Positions 36,225 to 44,901 of a stretch of 64,000 bases of DNA are shown here, in pieces. The stretch spans positions 1 through 64,000 of the forward strand of contig CAKSVR010000003.1 in the NCBI GenBank assembly GCA_934504345.1, given 5' to 3'. The position numbers and the translations under genes were made by a program. The DNA comes from an uncultured Agathobaculum sp. (GTDB lineage Bacteria; Bacillota; Clostridia; Oscillospirales; Butyricicoccaceae). How positions within the stretch are numbered: position 1 is the first letter of the stretch; each line of letters opens with the position of its first letter. Below the pieces are notes generated by a model. The model saw only the letters and a program-made list of their open reading frames with translations, was not told the origin of the DNA and ran no database searches.

Positions 36225-36345
36225 GCGCAAAGAACATAAAAAAGTGAATTTTCTCATATTGCACAGGAATGTCGGGTGCGGACAAGCGAAAATTAAGTAG
36301 GTTGCAACAAATCTTCCAAAAACGAAAAAAACAGCCCTGCCGCCC

Positions 36346-36374
36346 TTGACAAAGCAAGGTGTGAAAGCTATAAT
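36346..36374 (+). promoter_or_regulatory. Promoter of glnN
   Basis: TTGACA (36346-36351), 17-base spacer, TATAAT (36369-36374): consensus at both hexamers, divergent from the GOGAT promoter. Confidence 0.85.
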
Positions 36375-36389
36375 GCAAAGTGTAAACAG

Positions 36390-36440
36390 CAAAGGCGCTG
36401 TGGGCACACGACCCGCAGCGCCTGATTTGTTTTATTCAGT
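36390..36440 (+). promoter_or_regulatory. Leader hairpin of glnN, possible attenuator
   Basis: AGGCGCTGTGGG, 7-base loop, CCCGCAGCGCCT (about 36391-36422), followed by a T-rich but interrupted tract, all between the promoter and the glnN ribosome site. The loop does not fit an ANTAR hexaloop. Confidence 0.5.
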
Positions 36441-36483
36441 TTGTTTGCTATTAAAATTAACATATGTAAGGAGCGAACCATTC

Positions 36484-38568
36484 ATGAGCACAACGAATGT
36501 TCCCGAGCTGTTCGGCAGCATGGTGTTTAACGACGCCGTGATGAAAGAGCGTCTTCCCAAGGACGTCTACAAGAAGCTGAAAAAGACCATGCGCGAGGGC
36601 ACTGCGATCGACGCCGATGTTGCTGCTGTTGTTGCAACGGCAATGAAGGACTGGGCGATCAGCAAGGGCGCGACCCACTACACGCACTGGTTCCAGCCGA
36701 TGACCGGCATCACCGCCGAGAAGCATGACTCCTTCATCTCTCCGACCGACGACGGTCACGTGATGATGGAGTTCTCCGGCAAGGAGCTGATCAAGGGCGA
36801 GCCGGATGCATCTTCCTTCCCGTCCGGCGGCCTGCGCGCTACGTTCGAGGCGCGCGGCTACACCGCATGGGACCCGACCAGCTACGCTTTCGTAAAGGAT
36901 GGTTCCCTTTACATTCCGACCGCGTTCTGCTCCTACACCGGTCAGATCCTCGATAAGAAGACCCCGCTGCTGCGTTCGATGGACGCAATCAGCACGCAGG
37001 CCTGCCGCGTACTCAAGCTGTTCGGCAAGGACGTAAAGCGCGTTACCACCACCGTAGGCCCCGAGCAGGAGTACTTCCTGATCGACCGCGAGGACTACGC
37101 AAAGCGCAAGGACCTCATCTTCACCGGCCGCACCCTGTTCGGCGCGATGCCGCCGAAGGGCCAGGAGATGGATGATCACTACTTCGGCGCACTCCGTCCG
37201 CGCGTTGCAGCGTTCATGCAGGATCTCGATGAGGAGCTGTGGAAGCTCGGCATCCTCTCCAAGACCAAGCACAACGAGGTTGCACCGTGCCAGCACGAGA
37301 TGGCTCCGATCTTCTCCACCACCAATATCGCTACCGACCACAACCAGCTGACCATGGAGGTCATGCGCACGGTTGCTCAGAAGCACGGCTTCACCTGCCT
37401 GCTGCACGAGAAGCCGTTCGAGGGCGTCAATGGCTCCGGCAAGCACAATAACTGGTCTATTTCCACCGATGCAGGCGAAAACCTGCTCGAGCCGGGCAAG
37501 AACCCGGGCAAGAACGCACAGTTCCTGCTGTTCCTGACCGCAGTCGTCAAGGCTGTCGACGAGTATCAGGATCTGCTCCGCATCTCGGTCGCCTCCGCAG
37601 GCAACGATCACCGTCTGGGCGCGAACGAGGCTCCTCCGGCGATCATCTCCATGTTCATCGGCGACGAGCTTCAGGGCATTCTGGACGCAGTCGAGTCTGG
37701 CGCGGCTTACACCGACGTAGACAAGACCAAGATGAACCTCGGCGCGGCTGTTCTGCCGGCGATCCCGAAGGATACCACCGACCGCAACCGCACCTCTCCG
37801 TTCGCCTTCACCGGCAACAAGTTTGAGTTCCGTTCGCTCGGCTCCTCGGTCAACATCGCATGCTCGAACATCATGCTGAACACCGCGGTCGCAGAGGAGC
37901 TGCGCCAGTTCGCAGACGAGCTCGAGGGCGCAGAGGACTTCGAAGCAGCGCTCATGGCGCTCATCAAGCGCGAGATCACGGCGCACAAGCGCATCATCTT
38001 CAACGGCAACGGCTATGACGAGTCCTGGGTCGTTGAGGCAGAGAAGCGCGGCCTGCTCAACCTCAAGAGCGCGGCAGACGCATTCCCGCACTATGTCGAC
38101 AAGAAGAACCTCGACCTGTTCGCAAAGCACAACGTTTACACGGCGGCTGAGATCAACTCCCGTATGGAGACCCAGCTCGAGGAGTACAACAAGATCCTGC
38201 ACATCGAGGCTCTGACCATGAGCGACATGGTACGCGAGGAGATCACTCCGGCGTGCATCGCCTTCGAGGGCGAGCTTGCAGCCACCGTCAACAGCAAGAA
38301 GGCTGCCGGCGTCTCCGGCGGCATGGAGGCCGGCCTGCTGAGCAAGATTTCCGAGCTGACCGAGGAGCTGTACGCAAAGAGCGCGGCTCTGGACGAGGCA
38401 GTTGCAGCAGCGCCGTCCGGCGACAACACCGCGACCGCGCACTACTATCACGATACCGTTATCGCCGCTATGGACGCTGTCCGTGCACCGGCTGATAAGC
38501 TCGAGGGTCTCGTCGGCAAGAAGTTCTGGCCGTTCCCGACCTACTCTGACATCCTGTTCTACGTATAA
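36484..38568 (+). CDS. glnN: Glutamine synthetase type III
   Basis: Main ammonia-assimilating GS candidate here: glutamate + NH4+ + ATP to glutamine. 694 residues, typical of GS-III. Diagnostic features: 'PTAFCSYTGQILDKKTPLLRS', 'GPEQEYFLID' (metal-ligand Glu pair), 'APCQHEMAPIF', 'NGSGKHNNWSI' and 'AGNDHRLGANEAPPAI'. Unlike the glnA-like protein at 30480, all catalytic acidic residues that I can place are kept. Ribosome site AAGGAG 11 bases before the ATG. Own consensus promoter and terminator. Confidence 0.96.
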   Translation: MSTTNVPELFGSMVFNDAVMKERLPKDVYKKLKKTMREGTAIDADVAAVVATAMKDWAISKGATHYTHWFQPMTGITAEKHDSFISPTDDGHVMMEFSGKELIKGEPDASSFPSGGLRATFEARGYTAWDPTSYAFVKDGSLYIPTAFCSYTGQILDKKTPLLRSMDAISTQACRVLKLFGKDVKRVTTTVGPEQEYFLIDREDYAKRKDLIFTGRTLFGAMPPKGQEMDDHYFGALRPRVAAFMQDLDEELWKLGILSKTKHNEVAPCQHEMAPIFSTTNIATDHNQLTMEVMRTVAQKHGFTCLLHEKPFEGVNGSGKHNNWSISTDAGENLLEPGKNPGKNAQFLLFLTAVVKAVDEYQDLLRISVASAGNDHRLGANEAPPAIISMFIGDELQGILDAVESGAAYTDVDKTKMNLGAAVLPAIPKDTTDRNRTSPFAFTGNKFEFRSLGSSVNIACSNIMLNTAVAEELRQFADELEGAEDFEAALMALIKREITAHKRIIFNGNGYDESWVVEAEKRGLLNLKSAADAFPHYVDKKNLDLFAKHNVYTAAEINSRMETQLEEYNKILHIEALTMSDMVREEITPACIAFEGELAATVNSKKAAGVSGGMEAGLLSKISELTEELYAKSAALDEAVAAAPSGDNTATAHYYHDTVIAAMDAVRAPADKLEGLVGKKFWPFPTYSDILFYV

Positions 38569-38608
38569 GAGCAGCAGTTACATTCGTTAGAAAATATTTT
38601 TCTATACA

Positions 38609-38668
38609 CAATGGCGTGTATTTCCCCTTGTTCCTTCGGGAGCAGGGGAGATACACGCCATATTTTTT
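38609..38668 (+). terminator. Terminator after glnN
   Basis: ATGGCGTGTAT-(t/c)-TCCCC stem, loop near TTCCTTCGGGA, partner GGGGAGATACACGCCAT, then TTTTTTT. Confidence 0.92.
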
Positions 38669-38684
38669 TAGGGGGTTGTATTAA

Positions 38685-40415
38685 ATGGACATCTTAGATC
38701 TCGCTACGTCGGTAGACGTAGGCTGGACGCTCGTCGCAGCGGCGCTGGTATTCTTCATGCAGGCCGGCTTTGCGATGGTGGAAACCGGCTTTACCCGTGC
38801 AAAGAATGCGGGCAACATCATCATGAAAAACCTGATGGACTTCTCGCTCGGCACCCCGATCTTCTGGATCCTCGGCTTCGGCATCATGTTCGGTGCGGCA
38901 AGCCCGTTCTTCGGCGGCTTTGACTTCTTCGCTGACGGCGTTGTCGGTGAGGGCTACAACTGGACGACGCTGATCTTCCAGACCGTATTCTGTGCGACTG
39001 CCGCGACCATCGTTTCCGGTTCGATGGCAGAGCGCACCAAATTCTCTGCATACTGCATTTACTCGATGATTATTTCTGCGGTCATTTACCCGGTTTCCGG
39101 TCACTGGATCTGGGGCGGCGGCTGGCTCGCAGAGCTTGGCTTCCATGATTTCGCAGGCTCCACGGCGGTACATATGGTCGGCGGCGTTGCCGCTCTGATC
39201 GGTGCAGCCATCCTCGGTCCCCGTATCGGCAAGTACACCAAGGACGGCAAGGCACGCGCTATCCCGGGCCACTCCCTGACGCTCGGCGCACTCGGCTGCT
39301 TCATCCTGTGGTTCTGCTGGTTCGGCTTCAACGGCGGTTCTACCGTTGCACTGTCGGGCGGTGGCGCTGAGGTCGCATCCCGCGTATTCGTAACCACCAA
39401 CATGGCGGCTGCTGTTGCAACCGTAACCGTTATGTGCATCACCTGGATCCGCTACAAGAAGCCGGACGTTTCCATGACGCTGAACGGCTCTCTGGCAGGT
39501 CTGGTAGCCATCACCGCAGGCTGCGATATGGTTACTCCGTTCGGTTCGGTTATCATCGGTATCTGCGCGGGCTTTGCAGTCGTATTCGGCATCGAATTTG
39601 TCGATCAGAAGCTCAAGGTCGATGATCCGGTCGGCGCTGTCGGCGTACACTGCATCAACGGTGCAATGGGCACCATCCTTACCGGCCTGTTCGCTTACTA
39701 CAACGGTACGGAAGTTGAGCCTCTCGGCGTATTCTACGGCGGCGGCTTCCACTTCTTCGCAATTCAGGTCCTCGGTGTTGTCGCAGTCATCGCATGGGTT
39801 GCTATCACCATGACCATCGTATTCACGGTTATCAAGCACACCATCGGCCTGCGCGTATCCGAGGCTGAGGAGATTATGGGTCTGGATAAGCCCGAGCACG
39901 GCCTGTCCTCCGCATACGCAGACTTTATGCCGGTCATTCCGAACGTACTGGGCACCAAGGCTGGCGAAACCGCTGCAAAGATCAAGGACACTATCCCGGT
40001 AGCAGTCGAAAAGGCTGTTCCGGTCACCAAGGTGACGACCGAGGGCGCTTCGCACGAGCATAAGCTCAGCAAGGTCGTTATCATCGCAAAGCAGTCCAAG
40101 TTTGAGGTGCTCAAGGAAGCACTGGCAAGCATCGGCGTATCCGGCATGACGGTAACGAATGTTGTCGGCTGCGGCGTACAGAAGGGCGCGCCGGAGTATT
40201 ACCGCGGCGCAGAGGTCGATGTAACGCTGCTGCCCAAGATGAAGATGGAAGTTGTTGTATCCAAGGTTCCGGTTGAAACGGTCGTAGAAACCGTGAAGAA
40301 GGTGCTGTACACCGGCCATATCGGCGACGGCAAGATCTTCGTTTACGATGTTGAGAACGTTGTAAAGGTTCGTACCGGTGCAGAGGGCTTTGATGCTCTG
40401 CAGGACGATAACTAA
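38685..40415 (+). CDS. amt: Ammonium transporter Amt fused to a PII signalling domain
   Basis: 576 residues. Residues 1 to about 405 form an 11-helix Amt channel ('GFAMVETGFTRAKNAGNIIMKN'-type N-terminus, 'GHWIWGGGWLAELGFHDFAGS'-type motif, 'HCINGAMGTILTG'), with no signal peptide. After a linker (about 415-455) comes a complete GlnK-like PII domain (about 460-565): 'KVVIIAKQSKFEVLKEAL', T-loop start 'GAPEYYRGAEV' and 'GDGKIFVYDVENVVKVRTGA'. In separate systems GlnK plugs Amt trimers under nitrogen excess; here plug and channel are one chain, so gating by 2-oxoglutarate/ATP/ADP would be in cis. Placed right after glnN. Confidence 0.93.
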   Translation: MDILDLATSVDVGWTLVAAALVFFMQAGFAMVETGFTRAKNAGNIIMKNLMDFSLGTPIFWILGFGIMFGAASPFFGGFDFFADGVVGEGYNWTTLIFQTVFCATAATIVSGSMAERTKFSAYCIYSMIISAVIYPVSGHWIWGGGWLAELGFHDFAGSTAVHMVGGVAALIGAAILGPRIGKYTKDGKARAIPGHSLTLGALGCFILWFCWFGFNGGSTVALSGGGAEVASRVFVTTNMAAAVATVTVMCITWIRYKKPDVSMTLNGSLAGLVAITAGCDMVTPFGSVIIGICAGFAVVFGIEFVDQKLKVDDPVGAVGVHCINGAMGTILTGLFAYYNGTEVEPLGVFYGGGFHFFAIQVLGVVAVIAWVAITMTIVFTVIKHTIGLRVSEAEEIMGLDKPEHGLSSAYADFMPVIPNVLGTKAGETAAKIKDTIPVAVEKAVPVTKVTTEGASHEHKLSKVVIIAKQSKFEVLKEALASIGVSGMTVTNVVGCGVQKGAPEYYRGAEVDVTLLPKMKMEVVVSKVPVETVVETVKKVLYTGHIGDGKIFVYDVENVVKVRTGAEGFDALQDDN

Positions 40416-40435
40416 AAACGTTAGAGTGCAATGGG

Positions 40436-40472
40436 AAAGCGCCGAGCGGGAGCTCGGCGCTTTGCTTTTGCA
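40436..40472 (+). terminator. Terminator after amt-PII
   Basis: AAAGCGCCGAGC-ggga-GCTCGGCGCTTT then GCTTTT. Confidence 0.85.
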
Positions 40473-40477
40473 TAGAC

Positions 40478-41045
40478 TGTGATTGCGAATCCGTTTTGGG
40501 AAACGGGAGAACGGCGCTCCCGCGCAGGGCCAAAAGGATAGACAACCTACGGTTTTCTATCCTCTTGGGACTCCAACTTTCCCTTTGGTGCGACCTCGGA
40601 GCGACGGAACGCAAGCGTTCCTACTTAGAGGTGGGACCGAAAAAAGGAACGGCAGTACCGCTACCAATTCATAGGCCGCAAAGCGCCATCCCTCTCACAG
40701 CTACGCTCAAGCCGTTAACGGTCTGCGACAGTATTGACGCAAAACTAGTGCAATCTGTCGCGATAACGCCGCGACAACGCGAAAAACGTCAGCCGATACC
40801 CGTTCCTTTATGCGAGTTACCTATGAAGTAGGGCCGTTAGGCCCGTTCGCGAGGCTGCTGAGGGAAAGGCAGGAGTTCAAAGAGGGAGGGAAACCGTAGG
40901 TGTCCCTCCCTTTTTGCGCCCGCCGCGCGTGCGGCACGTTCCCGCGCTCCGCAGAGCGCGAAATCCCCAGCCCGGAAACGGTGTATCGCTTCGCAACTCG
41001 GTTGCACCGGAGAACGGCTGCCGCTGAAATGCCGGATAACCGGAT
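40478..41045. repeat. R element, copy R5
   Basis: Between convergent amt and trmB. Left bounding hairpin: AGGATAGA (40535-40542), loop 40543-40555, TCTATCCT (40556-40563), extended by CCAA/TTGG. Right: AGGGAGGGA (40883-40891), loop 40892-40902, TCCCTCCCT (40903-40911) then TTTTT. Interior: GGAACGC/GCGTTCC (about 40605-40621), AACGG-cagta-CCGCT, GGGCC-gtta-GGCCC (40831-40844). Right arm hairpin is the CGCGCTC-cgca-GAGCGCG form (40943-40960) and is followed by one outer module. Confidence 0.9.
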
Positions 41046-41089
41046 TTTTGAAAAAGCAAAAGAGGAAAGCCGAAGCTCTCCTCCTGCGT

Positions 41090-41749
41090 TTACTTTTTCA
41101 GAAATTCCGGCAGACGGCGGCGAGCCTCCAGCCGATAAATGCGGAATCCCTCGGCGGAGAATTTTTCCTCGTACTCGGTCATCACGTTGCCCTCGAAATC
41201 CGAGTTGTGCAGATCGAGCGAAATGTTCTGGATGAGCCAGCCGAACTGGCAGATCTCCTGCAAGCTCCACTCGAAAAAGCGCTGGTTGTCGGTCTTGAAG
41301 CACAGGTCGCCCTGCTGACGGAGGATCTCGTCATAAACCTCCAGATAGGCGCGCCAGGTCAGACGGCGCTTGCGCTGACGGTTGGGCGGCCACGGGTCGG
41401 AGAAGTTCAGGTAGATGCGATCGACCTCACCGGGCGCGAACACCTCGCGCAGCTCGGCCGCATCGAACGACACGAACCGCAGATTGGGCAGCGGATGCTG
41501 CTGGCAGCGCTCGGCCGCCATGATGAGCGCGCCCTCTTCACGCTCGACTGCGATGAAGTTCACATCCGGGTGCTGCTCGGCCATGCCGATGGCAAAGCGG
41601 CCCTTGCCGCAGCCAATCTCCAGATGGATGGGCTGGTCGTTGCCGAACAGCGCACGCCACTTGCCGCGCTTTTCTTTCGGCTCGAACGCCATAACGTCCG
41701 CACAGGCGGCGAAGCGAACGTCCAGATTTTTCTTTTTTCGCATTCTCAT
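41090..41749 (-). CDS. trmB: tRNA (guanine-N7-)-methyltransferase
   Basis: Makes m7G46 in tRNA using SAM. 219 residues: 'LEIGCGKGRFAIGMA' SAM-binding motif (about 43-57), 'YLNFSDPWPPNRQRKRRLT' (about 115-133), which holds the catalytic Asp and the PWPKxxHxKRR-type signature, and 'FKTDNQRFFEWSL'. Start at 41749 ('MRMRKKKNLD'); upstream in-frame codons lie in the promoter region. Single gene, convergent with R5. Confidence 0.93.
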   Translation of the reverse strand: MRMRKKKNLDVRFAACADVMAFEPKEKRGKWRALFGNDQPIHLEIGCGKGRFAIGMAEQHPDVNFIAVEREEGALIMAAERCQQHPLPNLRFVSFDAAELREVFAPGEVDRIYLNFSDPWPPNRQRKRRLTWRAYLEVYDEILRQQGDLCFKTDNQRFFEWSLQEICQFGWLIQNISLDLHNSDFEGNVMTEYEEKFSAEGFRIYRLEARRRLPEFLKK

Positions 41750-41973
41750 GCGTGATAAACCCCTTACATAAGTATTGTAGTATAGAAAATGTCCGTATAT
41801 GGTACATTGGGAAAAACAGGTGCTGTGCAGATGCGTGGGTCTGCGGCGCACCTCCTGCAATAATAGACATAATATTATAGCATACCGGATGGTGTCTGCA
41901 CAACAGCAATCTCGGCAAAATTCGAGAAAAGTCCACAATTTCCACAAAAAATATGCAAATCACAAGATAGTTC

Positions 41974-42002
41974 TTGGTAAAATGCTACATCTGTGTTATA
42001 AT
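41974..42002 (+). promoter_or_regulatory. Promoter of malQ
   Basis: TTGGTA (41974-41979), 17-base spacer, TATAAT (41997-42002). Confidence 0.65.
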
Positions 42003-42036
42003 AACAATAGTTCCACTGACAGGGGGAGAGAAAGAA

Positions 42037-43530
42037 ATGTTTAAGCGTTCCAGCGGCGTGCTTGCACACGTCACTTCACTGCCCTCGCCGCACGGCGTAG
42101 GCACCATGGGCAAGACCGCCCGTGATTTTGTAGATTTTCTGGCGACGGCGCACCAGACCTACTGGCAGGTGCTCCCGCTTGGCCATACCGGCTTTGGCGA
42201 TTCGCCGTACCAGTGCTTTTCCGCAGCGGCGGGCAATCCGTACCTCATTGACATGGATCTGCTCGTTGAGGACGGTCTGCTGACCGCCGATGAGGTCTGT
42301 CAGGGCGACTTCAACGCTTCGCCGGATACCGCGGATTTCGAGCAGCTGGCCGATACCCGCTGGCCGCTGTTCCGCAAGGCGTACAGCCGCGTGACACCGG
42401 CAATGCAGGAAGAGATCGCCGCATTCACTGAGAAGAACAGCGAATGGCTGCCGGATTATGCGCTGTTCATGGCGCTCAAGGAGGAGAAATACCACCATAT
42501 GCCGGTCTATATGTGGCCGGACAAGGCAGTTCGCGACCGCAAGCCCGAGGCTCTCGCCAAGGTGACGGAGGAGCTGCGCGGTGAGGTGGATTTCCGCATT
42601 TTCCTGCAATATATCTTCTTCAAGCAGTGGACGGCGCTGCGCGAATATGCCAACGAAAAGGGCATTCAGATCATCGGCGACATTCCGATTTACGTTTCTG
42701 CGGACTCGTCCGATGTGTGGACACACCCGAAGCTGTTCAAGCTGAAGCCGGACCGCAGCCCGAAGCTGGTGGCAGGCGTACCGCCCGATTATTATTCCGC
42801 GACCGGTCAGCTCTGGGGCAACCCCGTATACGACTGGGCCGCGCACAAGGCCGAGAACTACGCATGGTGGATCTGGCGCATGAGGAGCAACATGGCGCTG
42901 TTCGATGTGGTCCGCCTCGACCACTTCCGCGGCTTTGCGGCGTACTGGGAGGTCGGCGCGGACGAGGAGACTGCCATCAACGGCAAATGGCGCAAGGGTC
43001 CGGGCATGGAGCTGTTTAACGCCATCGAGAAGGCGCTCGGTCCGGTGCCGCTTATCGCGGAGGATCTCGGCGTGCAGACCGATGAGGTCAAGGAGCTGCT
43101 CAAGAAGAGCGGCTTCCCGGGTATGCGCGTGCTGATCTTCGGCTTCACGCCGGATTACGACAACGAGCACCTGCCGCACAACTATGTGCCCAACAGCATC
43201 GTCTACACCTCCACCCACGATTCACAGACCGTGTGCGAGCAGGTCATGGACATCTGCTCCGAGCCGGAAAAGCAGTTCGCGTACCGCTATCTGCGTACCT
43301 CGCACGCCGAGGCGATGGGCTGGAGCGCGATCAAGTGCGTGTGGGCTTCGCCTGCGAATATCGCCATGACGACCTTGCAGGATCTGCTGTCGCTCGGCGC
43401 GGACTCGCGCATGAACACGCCTGCGACCATCGGCGGCAAGAACTGGCGCTGGCGCGTGCGCGCGGAGGCGCTCAATCCGACCGTTTCGTCCATGCTCGGC
43501 GAGATCACAAAGACCTATATGCGCGGGTAA
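42037..43530 (+). CDS. malQ: 4-alpha-glucanotransferase (amylomaltase)
   Basis: Transfers alpha-1,4-glucan segments between maltodextrins. 497 residues, GH77: 'RSSGVLAHVTSLPSPHGVG', 'GDIPIYVSADSSDVW', nucleophile in 'VVRLDHFRGF' (about 290-299), acid/base Glu in 'IAEDLG' (about 339-344) and 'THDSQT' (about 391-396). AGGGGGAGAG ribosome site. Single gene here; no other starch genes adjacent. Confidence 0.95.
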   Translation: MFKRSSGVLAHVTSLPSPHGVGTMGKTARDFVDFLATAHQTYWQVLPLGHTGFGDSPYQCFSAAAGNPYLIDMDLLVEDGLLTADEVCQGDFNASPDTADFEQLADTRWPLFRKAYSRVTPAMQEEIAAFTEKNSEWLPDYALFMALKEEKYHHMPVYMWPDKAVRDRKPEALAKVTEELRGEVDFRIFLQYIFFKQWTALREYANEKGIQIIGDIPIYVSADSSDVWTHPKLFKLKPDRSPKLVAGVPPDYYSATGQLWGNPVYDWAAHKAENYAWWIWRMRSNMALFDVVRLDHFRGFAAYWEVGADEETAINGKWRKGPGMELFNAIEKALGPVPLIAEDLGVQTDEVKELLKKSGFPGMRVLIFGFTPDYDNEHLPHNYVPNSIVYTSTHDSQTVCEQVMDICSEPEKQFAYRYLRTSHAEAMGWSAIKCVWASPANIAMTTLQDLLSLGADSRMNTPATIGGKNWRWRVRAEALNPTVSSMLGEITKTYMRG

Positions 43531-43545
43531 GAAAATATGCTATAA

Positions 43546-43582
43546 TGATACCGCATCACACAAAGCTGTGGTGCGGTATTTG
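43546..43582 (+). terminator. Terminator after malQ
   Basis: ATACCGCATCACA/TGTGGTGCGGTAT then TTTGT. A TATAAT hexamer overlaps its start (43541-43546) without a good -35. Confidence 0.75.
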
Positions 43583-43618
43583 TATGTTGTGGACTGGACA
43601 GAAAAAGGACGAATGTTT

Positions 43619-44857
43619 ATGAAGATAACCACCGCGATTTTTGATTTAGACGGCACGCTGCTCAACACGCTCGGCGACCTGTGTGACAGCGTGACCTATG
43701 CCGTGGAGAAGCACGGCTTTCCGCCGGTGAGCGTGGAGCAGACCCGTATCCGTGTCGGCAACGGCGTGCGGAAGCTGGTCGAGCGCTCCATCCCGGAGGA
43801 CAGGCGTACGGAGGCGCTCATCGACAGCTGTCTGGCGGACTTCCGCGCGATGTACGGCGAACACATGATGAATCGCACCCATCCGTATGAGGGCATCGTT
43901 CCCATGCTCGAAGCGCTGAAAGAGAACGGCGTGACGGTTGGCGTGCTGTCGAACAAGTACGACACCGCCGCAAAGGCGCTCATCGAGCACTATTTCGGCG
44001 GGCTGGTAAGCATCACCTACGGCGAACGCCCGAACATCCCGCGCAAGCCCGATCCTACGAGTGTGCTCGGACTGCTGGACGAGCTGGGCGGTCAAAAGGC
44101 AACCACGCTGTACATCGGTGACAGCGCGACCGATATGCAGACCGCCGTCAATGCGGGCTTGACCGCTGTGGGCGTTGCATGGGGCTTCCGCTCGACGGAG
44201 GAGCTGTGGCAGTCCGGCGCGGATGCGGTGGTGAACACTCCGGCGGAGCTGCTGCCGCTGTTCGAGCACGGCGTACACGATTTGGAGCGCATCGGCAAAG
44301 CATTCACCGAACGCGGGTTCGGGTTTCACTATTTCGGCACCGCAGACGAGGCCGCCGCATACCTGAAGGACACCTGTGCGGGCCATTCTGTGTCCATGGG
44401 CGGCTCGATGACGATGAAGGAGCTGGGATTCCCGGAAAACTTCGCGGAGAGCACAGAATGCCACTGGCACTGGATCGACAAAGGCGTGTACTGCCAGACA
44501 CCGGACATCTACCTGTCCTCCGCGAACGGGCTGAGCGAAACCGGCGAGATCGTCAACATCGACGGCAAGTGCAACCGTGCGGCGGCGACACTGTTCGGCC
44601 CGAAGCGCTGCATTTTCGTGTGCGGCGTGAACAAGCTGCGTCCGGATTTACAGAGCGCCGTCGAGCGGGCAAGGAACATCGCCGCACCGCGCAACGCCAA
44701 GCGGCTGGAAAAGAAAACGCCCTGTGCCTTCGACGGCAAGTGCCACGATTGCAGGAGCCCGGAGCGTATCTGCCGCGCGATGGTCGTCCACATGGGCGTG
44801 CCGAGCGGGTTTGAAAGCTGTGAGGTCGTGCTCATTGGTGAAAAACTGGGCTTCTGA
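43619..44857 (+). CDS. HAD phosphatase (Gph-like) fused to a LUD domain
   Basis: 412 residues. Residues 1 to about 215: HAD hydrolase of phosphoglycolate-phosphatase type with motif I 'FDLDGTLLNT' (8-17; nucleophile Asp9, Asp11), motif II 'VLSNK', motif III 'RKPDP' and motif IV 'YIGDSATDM'. Residues about 221-412: LUD (DUF162/LutC-like) domain with 'SMGGSMTMKELG' and a C-terminal Cys-rich tail 'CAFDGKCHDCRSPERIC'. LUD proteins are tied to lactate oxidation or to an unknown redox role. The join is seamless in one frame with good codon use; a HAD-LUD fusion is not something I recognise as common. ATG at 43619 has AAGGA nine bases upstream. Confidence 0.88.
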   Translation: MKITTAIFDLDGTLLNTLGDLCDSVTYAVEKHGFPPVSVEQTRIRVGNGVRKLVERSIPEDRRTEALIDSCLADFRAMYGEHMMNRTHPYEGIVPMLEALKENGVTVGVLSNKYDTAAKALIEHYFGGLVSITYGERPNIPRKPDPTSVLGLLDELGGQKATTLYIGDSATDMQTAVNAGLTAVGVAWGFRSTEELWQSGADAVVNTPAELLPLFEHGVHDLERIGKAFTERGFGFHYFGTADEAAAYLKDTCAGHSVSMGGSMTMKELGFPENFAESTECHWHWIDKGVYCQTPDIYLSSANGLSETGEIVNIDGKCNRAAATLFGPKRCIFVCGVNKLRPDLQSAVERARNIAAPRNAKRLEKKTPCAFDGKCHDCRSPERICRAMVVHMGVPSGFESCEVVLIGEKLGF

Positions 44858-44865
44858 CAAAACGA

Positions 44866-44901
44866 AAACCGTGTATTTCTGAGAGAATACACGGTTTTTG
44901 T
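44866..44901. terminator. Bidirectional terminator between HAD-LUD and the AEC gene
   Basis: AAAACCGTGTATT, loop, GAATACACGGTTTTTG. Confidence 0.88.

Noticed and set aside
36016..36483. ANTAR-type tandem hexaloop hairpins or a glutamine riboswitch in the GOGAT/glnN divergent region
   Set aside because: Stems are present but loops do not show the A1/G4 hexaloop pattern, and I see no match to glutamine riboswitch cores, so only generic attenuators are called.
38694..40319. 541-codon minus-strand open frame over amt
   Set aside because: Shadow ORF of the Amt-PII gene.
43541..43546. TATAAT before the HAD-LUD gene as its promoter
   Set aside because: No acceptable -35 at 16-18 bases, and it overlaps the malQ terminator stem.
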